A stretch of DNA of 64,000 bases, from positions 1 through 64,000 of the IMG/VR virus record IMGVR_UViG_3300035670_000121; one strand, given 5' to 3'. The first letter of the stretch is position 1, and each line of letters begins with the position of its first letter. The notes beneath the pieces are model-generated. The model saw only the letters and a program-made list of their open reading frames with translations, searched no databases and was not told the origin of the DNA. This DNA is from a virus. Positions 16,729-25,474 of this stretch are shown one piece after another. A program made the translations under genes and the position numbers.

Positions 16729-17498
16729 GAATTTTATTAACAGGTTCTAACGGTTATATAGCAAAAAGCTTTCATAAAAGATTTAATAATCAATATAAAA
16801 TAATTTCCCTTAATAGAAATATAATTGATTTAACAGATATAAATAAAGTAGACCAATTTTTTAGCGAGAATGAAAAATTCGATTTTGTTTTGCATACAGC
16901 AATAAAAGGAGGAAACAGACTGATACAAGACAGCAGTGAAATTCTTGATCAAAACATTCAAATTTATTTAAACTTAATCAAAAACAAACAAAGATATAAT
17001 AAATTTATTAATTTAGGATCTGGAGCCGAAATACATCAAAAAGACACATTTTATGGATTAAGTAAAAAAGTCATAAATGAATCATTAAAAGATAAAGTTA
17101 ATTTTTTTAATATTAGGATTTTTGGCGTATTTGACGAAAACGAAGAAAATAGAAGATTCATAAAAAATAATATTATAAACTACATAAACAAAAAAAATCT
17201 AATAATACATCAAGATAAAAAAATGGATTTTTTTTACATGCAGGATTTATTATCACTAATTGATTTTTATATAAATTCTTTAAATCCGCCTAAAGAAATA
17301 GACTGCACTTATGAAAATTCTTATTTTTTATCTGAAATAGCTAATATAATCAATCAATTAGATTTACATAAATCTAATATAATTATTCAAAATAACGATA
17401 ATTCTTCAAACTATATTGGCAAATATCAAAAAACAATAAACTTTATAGGCTTAACAGAAGGCATAAAGAACACCTATAAAAAAATACTATCAACATGA
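16725..17498 (+). CDS. NAD-dependent epimerase/dehydratase (SDR)
   Basis: 257 residues. MRILLTGSNGYIAKSFHKRF is the Gly-rich NAD(P)-binding start; FINLGSGAEI supplies the Ser region and FYGLSKKVINE (Y-x-x-x-K) the catalytic pair. Short for an extended SDR. Likely a 4-reductase or epimerase completing a nucleotide sugar in this operon. It could act on the product of the RfbH or transketolase step; the exact substrate is not visible. Confidence 0.75.
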   Translation: MRILLTGSNGYIAKSFHKRFNNQYKIISLNRNIIDLTDINKVDQFFSENEKFDFVLHTAIKGGNRLIQDSSEILDQNIQIYLNLIKNKQRYNKFINLGSGAEIHQKDTFYGLSKKVINESLKDKVNFFNIRIFGVFDENEENRRFIKNNIINYINKKNLIIHQDKKMDFFYMQDLLSLIDFYINSLNPPKEIDCTYENSYFLSEIANIINQLDLHKSNIIIQNNDNSSNYIGKYQKTINFIGLTEGIKNTYKKILST

Positions 17499-18424
17499 AA
17501 ATAGGTTGTTTGATATATTCTACAACAGGCAGATATGAAATATTTCAAAAATGGGCCACAAATAGTTTTGTTAAACACCACCAAGATATATTATTATTTT
17601 CTCTCAATGAAAAAAGTGATATCATTACAGAAACAAATAAAAAATATCCTCAAATCAATTCCAGCACACCAATCGGAATTTTTAAAATGTATGTAGCAGC
17701 ATTTTTATTTGATACATTCAAGCTAGATAAAATAATTATGCTTGGAGCAGATACTATTACTTGCGACAGGCTTTCAGAATTTGTTGAAGACAATGAGCAT
17801 GATATTCTAACCTCTTTAGATTATCCCTATGTTCTACAAACAAAAAATTTAATTACAAATCAACCGTATATATTATCTTCTTTCACAAAAGAAAATCATG
17901 TGAATGCTGATGTAGTCTGTTTCAACAACATAGATTCAATACATGAAGTTATTGAAAGCTCTTTAAAATTAAAAAGTGAATACCATGAGCAAGCAGGACT
18001 TAATTACGTATGCAATGTATTAAATAAATTTAAAACAAAAATAGTAGACTCTGATTTCGAATCTAGTGAAATTTGTTACAATGTCAGAGCAAAAGGTAAT
18101 TTATGCATAATACCTGTGTTCCTAAATAAAATAATTGTTTTTCAAAACGGACAATTTATATTTAAAGACGAAACATACAAATCAAACCAAGAAGTATATT
18201 TCAAATATATAAAAAATTTTAAAATCAAAAACGATAAACTTTTTACAGGAACCCATAGAAATATCATAAAAGAAAAACAAATCAAAGTTTGGCATTTTTG
18301 TGAAGGTTTCGGATGCTTATCAGACTCAGATTTTTATAAAAAAATTGATAATTGGATTAATCAAGGATTCAATAAAGAAACAAAACAATTTTTTGAAGAG
18401 CAGTGCGACTGCGTTTTTAATTAA
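17495..18424 (+). CDS. Putative GT-A fold nucleotide-sugar transferase
   Basis: 309 residues. The first half resembles GT8-like transferases: FKMYVAAFLFDTFKLDKIIM followed by LGADTITCDRL (a D-x-D-like motif around residues 84-94) and a later VNADVVCFNN. The C-terminal half has GTHRNIIKEKQIKVWHFCEG, reminiscent of the conserved His/Trp acceptor end of GT8. No E. coli-type match recognised. It lies mid-operon between sugar-modifying enzymes. Confidence 0.55.
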   Translation: MKIGCLIYSTTGRYEIFQKWATNSFVKHHQDILLFSLNEKSDIITETNKKYPQINSSTPIGIFKMYVAAFLFDTFKLDKIIMLGADTITCDRLSEFVEDNEHDILTSLDYPYVLQTKNLITNQPYILSSFTKENHVNADVVCFNNIDSIHEVIESSLKLKSEYHEQAGLNYVCNVLNKFKTKIVDSDFESSEICYNVRAKGNLCIIPVFLNKIIVFQNGQFIFKDETYKSNQEVYFKYIKNFKIKNDKLFTGTHRNIIKEKQIKVWHFCEGFGCLSDSDFYKKIDNWINQGFNKETKQFFEEQCDCVFN

Positions 18425-18428
18425 AAAT

Positions 18429-19349
18429 ATGAAAATTTTAATCACAGGCGGTTCTAGCATGGTCGGAAAACACCTACAAAAAATATTTCCAAAAGCTATT
18501 TATTTAACTAGCAAAGATTGCGATTTAACTAATTACAATGAAACCTGCAATATAATTAAAAAAATAAAACCAAATACTGTTATTCATCTTGCCGCAAAAG
18601 TTGGTGGAATTATGGATAACATAAATAAGCCTGTTGATTTTTTTGAGCAAAACATATTAATAAATACAAATACGTTAAAAGCTAGTTATGTAAATGGTAT
18701 TAATAAATTCATTGGAATTTTAAGTACATGCGTTTATCCTGATAAATTAGAAGATAATCAATATCCAATAGAAGAAAAACTATTGCATTTAGGACCGCCA
18801 ACACCAACTAATTTTGCCTACGGATATGCCAAAAGATGTCTCGCAGTACAAATAGATGCATACAATAAACAATACGGGACAAAATATTCTTCATTGATTC
18901 CTTGCAATCTATATTCCGAAAACGATCATTTTACTGGCGACAAAGCTCATTTTTTATCTAGCTTAATATATAAAATACTCAAAGCAAAAAAAGAAAATCA
19001 AAATACAATAGAGCTGTTTGGAACTGGTTCTCCATTAAGACAATTTATGTATGCTGAAGATCTTGCAAAAGCAATTGTTCAAACGCTTGAATTGAATGAA
19101 GCTTTTAACTTTAATATTTGTACTGATGAAAACAAAAGCATTAAAGAAATAGCAGAAATAGCGCTTTTAGCATGTGAAGCTAGCCATTTTGAAATCAAAT
19201 GGAATAAAAATAAACCAGACGGTCAATTCAGAAAAGACGCTTCGTCAAAATTGTTTTTGCAAAAGTTTCCAGAATTTAAGTTCACCTCTTTATTTGAAGG
19301 AATACAAAAAACTTATAATATCATAAAGAATGAAAAGCTGGAAGCTTAA
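18429..19349 (+). CDS. GDP-sugar epimerase/reductase (Fcl / ColC-like)
   Basis: 306 residues from the ATG at 18429. NADP-binding MKILITGGSSMVGKHL, active-site STCVYP (residues ~100-105), YGYAKRCLAVQ (Tyr-x-x-x-Lys) and FGTGSPLRQFMYAEDLA follow GDP-L-fucose synthase closely. The family includes ColC, which does the C5 epimerisation and C4 reduction for GDP-L-colitose. With the ColD-like and Gmd genes just downstream, ColC activity is plausible. Fucose synthesis from Gmd alone is the alternative. Confidence 0.85.
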   Translation: MKILITGGSSMVGKHLQKIFPKAIYLTSKDCDLTNYNETCNIIKKIKPNTVIHLAAKVGGIMDNINKPVDFFEQNILINTNTLKASYVNGINKFIGILSTCVYPDKLEDNQYPIEEKLLHLGPPTPTNFAYGYAKRCLAVQIDAYNKQYGTKYSSLIPCNLYSENDHFTGDKAHFLSSLIYKILKAKKENQNTIELFGTGSPLRQFMYAEDLAKAIVQTLELNEAFNFNICTDENKSIKEIAEIALLACEASHFEIKWNKNKPDGQFRKDASSKLFLQKFPEFKFTSLFEGIQKTYNIIKNEKLEA

Positions 19350-20481
19350 CGATTCAAATTTTACCTTCATAGATAGACTTAAAATATCTGCATTTTTTCT
19401 AAACAACAAAAATTTTTGGACGATGACAGATAAAGTTGCTTGTTTTGAAGAAAAAATAGCTGACTTTACAAATAACAAGTATTCTATTTTTGTTTCAAGC
19501 GGATCAACCGCGAACACGATTTTAGCTTATTATCTAAAAGATAATTTTTATACAGATAAAAGAAACACAATCGTTTTCCCATCAACAACATGGATTACTT
19601 CTGTTTCTCCTTTTATAAGAGAAGGATTTAAGCCAAAATTTATTGATATTACGCTCGATGATTTAGCTATCGATCTGAACAAACTAGAATCTTTTTTAGA
19701 TAAAAACCATGAAGAAGTTTCATGTGTTTTTGTCACCAGTTTATTAGGTATCGTTCCTAATATTGATAAACTGGTAGAAATTAAAAACAAATATAATATC
19801 AACATAATGATGGATAATTGCGAAAATACTTTTGGTAAATTTAATAATAAAAATATCAGTAGTTATTTTACATCTACAACAAGCACATATTTCGGCCATC
19901 AACTACAAAGCGTTGAAGGTGGATTTATATTTACGAATGACGAAAAAGAAAGAGATTTATTTTTAATGTATCGAAATCATGGAATGACACGAAGCATCAA
20001 AAACAATTCTCAAATAAAAAACAACGATGTTGACAGCAGATTTGATTTTTATTTACAAGGTAATAACTTTAGGAATTCAAACATACATGCTTTAATAGGA
20101 CTTTTAGATCTTAATAGAGTTGATAAATATATAAATGATAGGCAAACACTATATAAATACTTTTGCAATAAAGTTAACGATTCTATTTTAAAATATAAAA
20201 ACAATGACAAAAATGAAAATTCTTTATTTTGCATACCTTTAATTTTTAATAATAAAATTAAAAAAGAAAAGACAGAACAATTTTGTCAACAAAACAATAT
20301 CGAATCCAGACCCATCATATCTGGCAATTTATTAAGACAAACATGTTTAAAAAAATATGATGACTATTATAATTTTCCAAATAGCGAATACATTCATCAA
20401 AACGGTTTCTATGTAGGTTTAAATTCAAAAGTGTCTATCAAACAGCTAGATACATTAATTAATTTCATCAATAATATTTAA
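19330..20481 (+). CDS. ColD-like GDP-4-keto-6-deoxymannose 3-dehydratase (DegT family, His active site)
   Basis: 383 residues, close to ColD (388). The active-site segment STYFGHQLQSVEGG has His190 where aminotransferases have Lys; ColD uses His188 in the same way to deoxygenate C3 with PMP and glutamate. FVSSGSTANT and IMMDNCENTFGK are the cofactor phosphate and Asp regions. No Fe-S cysteines, consistent with ColD rather than RfbH. Overlaps the previous gene by 20 bp; Gmd follows by one base. Substrate inferred from neighbours. Confidence 0.8.
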   Translation: MKSWKLNDSNFTFIDRLKISAFFLNNKNFWTMTDKVACFEEKIADFTNNKYSIFVSSGSTANTILAYYLKDNFYTDKRNTIVFPSTTWITSVSPFIREGFKPKFIDITLDDLAIDLNKLESFLDKNHEEVSCVFVTSLLGIVPNIDKLVEIKNKYNINIMMDNCENTFGKFNNKNISSYFTSTTSTYFGHQLQSVEGGFIFTNDEKERDLFLMYRNHGMTRSIKNNSQIKNNDVDSRFDFYLQGNNFRNSNIHALIGLLDLNRVDKYINDRQTLYKYFCNKVNDSILKYKNNDKNENSLFCIPLIFNNKIKKEKTEQFCQQNNIESRPIISGNLLRQTCLKKYDDYYNFPNSEYIHQNGFYVGLNSKVSIKQLDTLINFINNI

Positions 20482-20482
20482 A

Positions 20483-21538
20483 ATGAGTAAAAATATTTTA
20501 ATCACAGGCGTTACTGGACAAGATGGCGCAAACATGGTTGAGTATCTTTTGAAAAATACTAACCATAAAATTTTTGGAATGATACGCAGATCTTCCAATA
20601 TTAATTTATCTAACTGTCAGGTATTTAAAAATGAACCAAGATTTCAGTTTGAATACGGTGATTTATCTGATTCACAAAGCATCAATAATATTATAAGAAA
20701 AGTAGATCCTGATTATTTTATTAATTTTGCAGCGAACAGTTTTGTTGGTTGTAGCTGGCAAATGCCAGAACAAATGTTTGATATAAATAGTTTAGGAGTA
20801 TTAAGGTGTTTAGAAGCAATTAAAAATCTTAAACCTTCTTGTAGATTTTATTCTGCTGGATCTAGCGAAGAGTGGGGAAATGTAGAATATAGCCCTCAAG
20901 ACATGAAGCATCCTTTGAAGCCTAGAAGTCCATATGGAGCAAGCAAAGCTTCAGCAAGGCATATAGTTAAAGTATATAGAGAATCATATAATTTATATGC
21001 TGTACATGGTATTTTATTTAATCATGAAGGAACTAAAAGAGGAGAAGAGTTTGTCACTCGAAAAATAACAAAAGGAGTTGCGAGAATTTATCATGCAATT
21101 AAGAATTCACAAATCTTTCAACCTATTGAATTAGGTAATTTAGACGCTAGAAGAGATTGGAGTGACAGTGAAGATTTTGTTGATGGTGTTTGGAAAATGT
21201 TAAATCAAGAATCGCCAAAAGATTATATATTAGCTAGTGATGAAACCCATTCAATACGAGAGTTTGTTGAGAAAGCTTTTAATTATGCTAATGTTGAAGG
21301 ATATTGGCACGGCAACGGAGTTGATGAAAAATATTATATTCATGATAGATATTTAGAAGATAAACAAGTTGAATCGCCTTGTTTAGTTAAAATAAATCCA
21401 AAATTTTATAGACCCGCTGAAGTTGAATTATTATTAGGAGATTCAAAAATAGCTAGAAAAGAATTAGATTGGGAACCAAAAATTTCATTTGACAAACTGG
21501 TCGAAAAAATGGTACGCTTTGACATAGATAATTTTTAA
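20483..21538 (+). CDS. gmd: GDP-mannose 4,6-dehydratase
   Basis: 351 residues, normal length. NADP-binding GVTGQDGANMVEYLL, the family motif FGMIRRSS, active-site SAGSSEEWG and YGASKASARHI (Y-x-x-x-K), then LFNHEGTKRGEEFVTRKIT and LGNLDARRDWSDSEDFVD, all classic Gmd. It makes GDP-4-keto-6-deoxymannose from GDP-mannose, the substrate for both Fcl/ColC and ColD. It is the last gene of the sugar cassette. Confidence 0.93.
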   Translation: MSKNILITGVTGQDGANMVEYLLKNTNHKIFGMIRRSSNINLSNCQVFKNEPRFQFEYGDLSDSQSINNIIRKVDPDYFINFAANSFVGCSWQMPEQMFDINSLGVLRCLEAIKNLKPSCRFYSAGSSEEWGNVEYSPQDMKHPLKPRSPYGASKASARHIVKVYRESYNLYAVHGILFNHEGTKRGEEFVTRKITKGVARIYHAIKNSQIFQPIELGNLDARRDWSDSEDFVDGVWKMLNQESPKDYILASDETHSIREFVEKAFNYANVEGYWHGNGVDEKYYIHDRYLEDKQVESPCLVKINPKFYRPAEVELLLGDSKIARKELDWEPKISFDKLVEKMVRFDIDNF

Positions 21539-21543
21539 AATTA

Positions 21544-21552
21544 GTGTATAAT
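21544..21552 (+). promoter_or_regulatory. Late-type promoter motif before nrdJ
   Basis: GTGTATAAT 19 nt before the ATG at 21563. A TTGACA at 21515-21521 is 22 bp from TATAAT, too far for a normal sigma-70 site. Matches the GTGTA motif class. Confidence 0.6.
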
Positions 21553-21562
21553 TGTTTTTATC

Positions 21563-23542
21563 ATGAGCGACTTAAACATTCTTTCTGAATCCTTTCTTTC
21601 CAAATATAAAAATAAGCAGCCCAACTGGGGTTTTAATGGTCTTGGTTATATAGTATATAAAAGAACTTATGCTCGATTAAAAGATGATGGCAATACTGAA
21701 GAATGGTGGGAAACAGTCGCTCGCTGTATTAATGGTGCTCAAAAAATCGGCGCTCAATATTCTCAAGAAGAAGCTGAACGTATTTATGATTATGTTTTTA
21801 ATCTAAAGTGTAATTTTGCTGGTAGAATGCTTTGGCAGCTTGGGACATCAACTGTTGATCGATTTGGAGCTAATTCTCTTCTTAATTGCTGGGCAACAGC
21901 AATGCGTGAACCAAAAGCGTTTCTTTTTCTTTTTGAAAATCTAATGCTCGGTGGTGGTGTAGGTTATAGTATTCGTCGCGAAGATGTTCATGAGCTTCCT
22001 AAGATCAAGAAGGGAGTTGTTGTTTCTCATGAAGCTACTAAAGATGCAGATTTTATTGTTCCTGATTCACGAGAGGGTTGGGTTAAGTTGCTAGCTAATG
22101 TTCTTGATGCTTTTTATGTAAATGGAAAGTCTTTTACATATTCTACTATTTTAATTCGTGGTTATGGAGAACTCATCAGAGGATTCGGCGGAAAAGCAAG
22201 TGGACCACAAATTCTCATTGATGGAATTGAAAAGATCACAAAGATTTTCCAGAGTAGAGAAGGTAAAAAACTTCGTTCTATTGATGTACTTGATATTTGC
22301 AATATTATTGGAAGTGTTGTGGTTGCTGGTAATGTAAGACGTTCAGCAGAAATCGCTCTTGGAGATCCTGACGATATTTTATATCTTCGCGCTAAAAACT
22401 GGAGTTCTGGTAACGTTCCAAATTGGAGAGCAATGAGCAACAATACTATCTATGCCGATAATTTCGACCATATCATGGAAGAAGTATGGAAGAATGGATA
22501 TGAAATAAACAAGCAAACAGGATATGCTAATGGTGAGCCTTATGGTTTATTTAATCTTCCTCTTTCTCAAAAATATGGTCGTATTGTTGATGGCCCTATT
22601 AGCGAATCAAAATTGTATCCAACAGATGTAGATAATTGTGAAATGACTAATCCTTGTGCTGAAATTAGTCTTTCAAATTATGAATGTTGTAATCTTTGTG
22701 AATTGTATTTAAATAATATTCAATCAAAAGAAGAACTAATTGACTGCGCAAAACTACTTTATAAAACACAAAAAGCTATCGCTGCACTTCCGTTTATTCA
22801 TGAAGAAACAAATCGTATCGTTCACAAAAACATGCGTCTCGGTCTTGGCGTTACTGGTGTTTGCCAGTCTCTTGATAAGCTCGATTGGCTTAATGATTGT
22901 TATGTTGCTTTGCGTAAGTTTGATAAGCAATGGAGTAAGGAAAGAGGATGGCCCGAAAGCATCAAGCTTACCACAGTTAAGCCCAGCGGAACTTTGAGTT
23001 TGCTTGGTGGAGCTACTCCGGGTGTTCATCCTGCATATAGCCAGTATTATATGCGCACTGTTCGCATGTCTAGCTCTGATGCTCTTGTTCAAATCTGCAA
23101 AGACATGGGATATCATGTTGAGTATTTAATTAATTTTGACGGTACAGAAAACCATGATACCGTTGTTGTTTATTTTCCATGTGAAACTCCAGCAGGATCA
23201 ATTCTTGCAAAAGACATGGATGTAATTAAGCAGCTCGACATGGTTAAGAAGCTTCAAACTGTTTGGTCTGATAACGCCGTATCAGTTACTGCATATTATA
23301 AGGAAGAAGAACTTGCCGCTCTACAAAACTGGCTAAAAGATAACTATGAAAAGAATATCAAGAGCGTTAGTTTCTTATTATTTAAAAATCACGGCTTTAA
23401 GCAAGCTCCATATCAAGAAATTGACGAAAAGTCATATCTAGCCGCTAAAGCTAAAGTTAAGCCATTAAGTGCTTTATCTATCAATTCTAATGAAATGTTA
23501 GATATGGCAGAATGTGCAGCAGGAATATGTCCTATTAGATAA
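21563..23542 (+). CDS. nrdJ: Class II (adenosylcobalamin-dependent) ribonucleotide reductase, monomeric RTPR type
   Basis: 659 residues. Conserved features: FAGRMLWQLGT, NSLLNCWATAM (first active-site Cys), MLGGGVGYSIRRED, GNVRRSAEIALGD, NPCAEISLSNYECCNLCEL (active-site Cys and Glu), VKPSGTLSLLGGATPGVHP, and the C-terminal redox pair in ECAAGICPIR. Length and gene order fit the monomeric ribonucleoside triphosphate reductase family, common in aquatic phages. It needs host or environmental B12 and makes dNTPs without oxygen. No intein interrupts it. Confidence 0.95.
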   Translation: MSDLNILSESFLSKYKNKQPNWGFNGLGYIVYKRTYARLKDDGNTEEWWETVARCINGAQKIGAQYSQEEAERIYDYVFNLKCNFAGRMLWQLGTSTVDRFGANSLLNCWATAMREPKAFLFLFENLMLGGGVGYSIRREDVHELPKIKKGVVVSHEATKDADFIVPDSREGWVKLLANVLDAFYVNGKSFTYSTILIRGYGELIRGFGGKASGPQILIDGIEKITKIFQSREGKKLRSIDVLDICNIIGSVVVAGNVRRSAEIALGDPDDILYLRAKNWSSGNVPNWRAMSNNTIYADNFDHIMEEVWKNGYEINKQTGYANGEPYGLFNLPLSQKYGRIVDGPISESKLYPTDVDNCEMTNPCAEISLSNYECCNLCELYLNNIQSKEELIDCAKLLYKTQKAIAALPFIHEETNRIVHKNMRLGLGVTGVCQSLDKLDWLNDCYVALRKFDKQWSKERGWPESIKLTTVKPSGTLSLLGGATPGVHPAYSQYYMRTVRMSSSDALVQICKDMGYHVEYLINFDGTENHDTVVVYFPCETPAGSILAKDMDVIKQLDMVKKLQTVWSDNAVSVTAYYKEEELAALQNWLKDNYEKNIKSVSFLLFKNHGFKQAPYQEIDEKSYLAAKAKVKPLSALSINSNEMLDMAECAAGICPIR

Positions 23543-23548
23543 CCAAAG

Positions 23549-23576
23549 AGCCGCCGAAAGGCGGCTTTAATTTTTT
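23549..23576 (+). terminator. Rho-independent terminator after nrdJ
   Basis: AGCCGCC-GAAA-GGCGGCT stem with a GNRA-type tetraloop, followed by TTAATTTTTT. Confidence 0.93.
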
Positions 23577-23594
23577 CTAGGTATTGCTATTATA

Positions 23595-23603
23595 GTGTAT
23601 AAA
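23595..23603 (+). promoter_or_regulatory. Late-type promoter motif
   Basis: GTGTATAAA 16 nt before the ATG at 23611, right after the nrdJ terminator. Confidence 0.6.
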
Positions 23604-23610
23604 TCTTTAT

Positions 23611-24084
23611 ATGGATATAGTAGTAGATTTATCTAATTTGATTGCTAAAAAAAGACAAGGGCCTAAAAGCTCTGCTCAAACTCCAGCTAAATCTGAAGAA
23701 AAGAAAAAAGGTTCTAAAATAAATGAACCTGGTTCTGCTGGAACAACTCCTGATGCTAAAGAAAGAGCTAAAGAAGTATTAAAAAGAAAAGATGAGAAAC
23801 AATTAGTAAGCAAAGCTGAAATTACATTTAGTGAAAAAGTAACTAATGCATTAAAAGAAAAAGTTAAAAATCATAATGCTAAACATTCAAAAAAAGTAAC
23901 TTTATCACAGTTAAAAAAAGTTTACAGAAGAGGATTAGGAGCATTTAGTTCTAGTCATCGCCCCGGAAAATCTAGAGCACAATGGGCTATGGCAAGGGTA
24001 AATACGTTTTTAAGAATGCAAGGTGGCGGTAAAGTAAAAGACGCTTATCGTCGCGCAGATCAAGATATCGCAAACAGTAAATAA
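23611..24084 (+). CDS. Conserved phage protein with RGLGAFSSSHRPG domain
   Basis: 157 residues. The N-terminal half is Lys/Pro/Ser-rich and probably disordered. The C-terminal half (about 85-157) holds VYRRGLGAFSSSHRPGKSRA followed by QWAMARVNTFLRM and KVKDAYRRADQDI. I recognise this as a recurrent domain in marine and T4-like phages (DUF5824-like) of unknown function, often near head genes. The late-type promoter supports a virion or assembly role. Confidence 0.6.
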   Translation: MDIVVDLSNLIAKKRQGPKSSAQTPAKSEEKKKGSKINEPGSAGTTPDAKERAKEVLKRKDEKQLVSKAEITFSEKVTNALKEKVKNHNAKHSKKVTLSQLKKVYRRGLGAFSSSHRPGKSRAQWAMARVNTFLRMQGGGKVKDAYRRADQDIANSK

Positions 24085-24087
24085 TTT

Positions 24088-24312
24088 ATGAAATACACAA
24101 CAACAGCAACATCTGGCCCCGGATCAGGACCAACAACCGGACCAGTTAAACCCAAAACCACAACAAAACCTAGTACAACAACAGGTCCCGCAACTGGCCC
24201 CGGATCAGGACCAACAACTGGGCCATCCAAATCCAAAACCACAACAAAACCTAGTACAACAACAGGTCCTGCAACAGGCCCAAATAGTACAACTGGCCCC
24301 AAAAAGAAGTAA
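24088..24312 (+). CDS. Low-complexity Thr/Gly/Pro repeat protein
   Basis: 74 residues consisting of two ~27-residue repeats (GPGSGPTTGP..KTTTKPSTTTGPAT) and a Lys tail. DNA of the two copies is almost identical (81-bp period). A complementary-strand frame stays open through the repeat by composition only. The ATG at 24088 follows the previous stop by three bases. Could be a flexible, possibly glycosylated appendage; no function shown. Confidence 0.5.
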   Translation: MKYTTTATSGPGSGPTTGPVKPKTTTKPSTTTGPATGPGSGPTTGPSKSKTTTKPSTTTGPATGPNSTTGPKKK

Positions 24313-24314
24313 TC

Positions 24315-24452
24315 ATGAATGATAAAGTTGTAGATATTTATCATTTTGATGATTTTGATGAAGAAGATTTTGCGGCAGCTTTTTCTGATTTAAAAGAATT
24401 TGGTGTAAATGATGATGAATTAAATTTAAATTATATAGAAGTAGAGGAATAA
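24315..24452 (+). CDS. Very small acidic protein
   Basis: 45 residues, with about 15 Asp/Glu (HFDDFDEEDF). ATG at 24315 is two bases after the previous stop and its TAA abuts the next ATG (24453), so it is in step with a tight gene chain. No family recognised. Confidence 0.55.
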   Translation: MNDKVVDIYHFDDFDEEDFAAAFSDLKEFGVNDDELNLNYIEVEE

Positions 24453-24818
24453 ATGAATATCGTAACTAAACTTCTAACATATCAAAATCAAGTTAAAATT
24501 TTGCATTGGCAAACAACGTCATACTCTGAACATAAATCATTAGGTGATTTATATGACGGCCTTTCTGAACATATCGATCAATTTGTTGAAGTGTTTATGG
24601 GTAAATATGGTAGAATTGTAAGCCCATCAACATTTCATTTAATTCTCGAAAATTATAAAAATTTAGGTCCAATGTCCCTCATGAATGAGATGGAAACGTA
24701 TTTGGTAAACGATGTGCCAACAATGTTAGACGCTAAGAAAGATACTGACTTGTTAAATATTAGAGATGAAATGTTAGCTGATGTAAATAAAACCAAGTAT
24801 CTATTAACTTTAAAGTAA
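24453..24818 (+). CDS. Ferritin-like / Dps-like helical protein
   Basis: 121 residues, all helical. ILHWQTTSYSEHKSLGDLYDGLSEHID (His/Trp...His...Gly-x-x-Tyr-x-x-x-x-x-x-x-x-Asp spacing, residues ~16-42) mirrors the first-helix ferroxidase region of Dps, then FVEVFMGKYGR. Related small proteins (DUF5856-like) occur in many phages with unknown function. Whether it binds iron is untested; a second set of ligands is not obvious. Head-gene neighbours suggest a structural or DNA-protection role. Confidence 0.6.
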   Translation: MNIVTKLLTYQNQVKILHWQTTSYSEHKSLGDLYDGLSEHIDQFVEVFMGKYGRIVSPSTFHLILENYKNLGPMSLMNEMETYLVNDVPTMLDAKKDTDLLNIRDEMLADVNKTKYLLTLK

Positions 24819-25403
24819 TTTATAATTGGGATATTTCTTAGATAAAGCTTTTGCTAAAATAGCATGATGATTAGAGTTATGTTCTAAAGCTGCATGTCTG
24901 AGTGAGTTATAAACAACTCCATCTATTTCAATTTTTGTACCTCTTGTTTGGCTCATCTTAAGTTTGGTTTCATTTGAATGAGTTAAACCAAACATTGGAC
25001 CATTTGGATATTTTGTTTTGGCATTTTTTCTTCTTTTGTCTTTTAAATTTTTACAACAAGCAGCTTTTCTTGTGTTTTCGAGTTGCTTTTTTCTTATTTG
25101 TTCCTTAAAAGGATGATTAGAAATCATATCTCCACCAGAAGCGTTTTTATTAATATTAAAAGCAGGTTTAAGCGTGTCTAAATAATATTGTTCTTTTTTC
25201 TTAACGTCGTCACATAATTCTATTATTTCTAACCATAAAGTTTCTTCACCATATTTATTGAAATGTTGCTGCAACCAATAGTTTGAATGATTATTGTTTT
25301 TTAATTGAGACAAATGCCTATTCCATCTTTTTTTAATATTGATAGAACTTCCTATATAAAAATCATTATTGATTTTGTTTTTTATTTTATAAACGCCTTT
25401 CAT
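24810..25403 (-). CDS. GIY-YIG homing endonuclease
   Basis: 197 residues. GVYKIKNKINNDFYIGSS (residues 3-20) is the GIY-YIG signature, with catalytic Arg in KKRWNRHLSQL and Glu in NKYGEETLW. The C-terminal part has HSNETKLKMSQTRG-like NUMOD-type DNA-binding repeats and a final helix. It is free-standing on the minus strand, overlaps the end of the Dps-like gene by 9 bp and carries its own GTGTAAAAA promoter-like motif. A selfish element inserted between head-region genes. Confidence 0.9.
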   Translation of the reverse strand: MKGVYKIKNKINNDFYIGSSINIKKRWNRHLSQLKNNNHSNYWLQQHFNKYGEETLWLEIIELCDDVKKKEQYYLDTLKPAFNINKNASGGDMISNHPFKEQIRKKQLENTRKAACCKNLKDKRRKNAKTKYPNGPMFGLTHSNETKLKMSQTRGTKIEIDGVVYNSLRHAALEHNSNHHAILAKALSKKYPNYKLL

Positions 25404-25409
25404 ATTTTA

Positions 25410-25418
25410 TTTTTACAC
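25410..25418 (-). promoter_or_regulatory. Late-type promoter motif for GIY-YIG gene
   Basis: On the minus strand GTGTAAAAA lies 15 nt ahead of the ATG at 25403. Confidence 0.5.
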
Positions 25419-25456
25419 GAAGATGCAAAATATGGGATTTCACTTTTTCAAAAAAA

Positions 25457-25466
25457 GTGTAATAAT
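25457..25466 (+). promoter_or_regulatory. Late-type promoter motif
   Basis: GTGTAATAAT lies 18 nt before the ATG at 25475 (12 nt before an in-frame ATG at 25469). Its spacing in other genes (14-19 nt) favours 25475 as the start. Confidence 0.55.
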
Positions 25467-25474
25467 ATATGTTA

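Noticed and set aside
21515-21552. TTGACA and TATAAT upstream of nrdJ as a sigma-70 promoter
   Set aside because: Spacing is 22 bp, outside the usable range; the GTGTA motif is a better explanation.
22162-23116. Frames on both strands inside nrdJ
   Set aside because: All lie within the conserved nrdJ frame and show no family features.
24060-24344. Minus-strand Gly/Pro/Val repeat frame
   Set aside because: Shadow of the Thr/Gly/Pro repeat gene 24088-24312; no start signal and overlaps coding genes.
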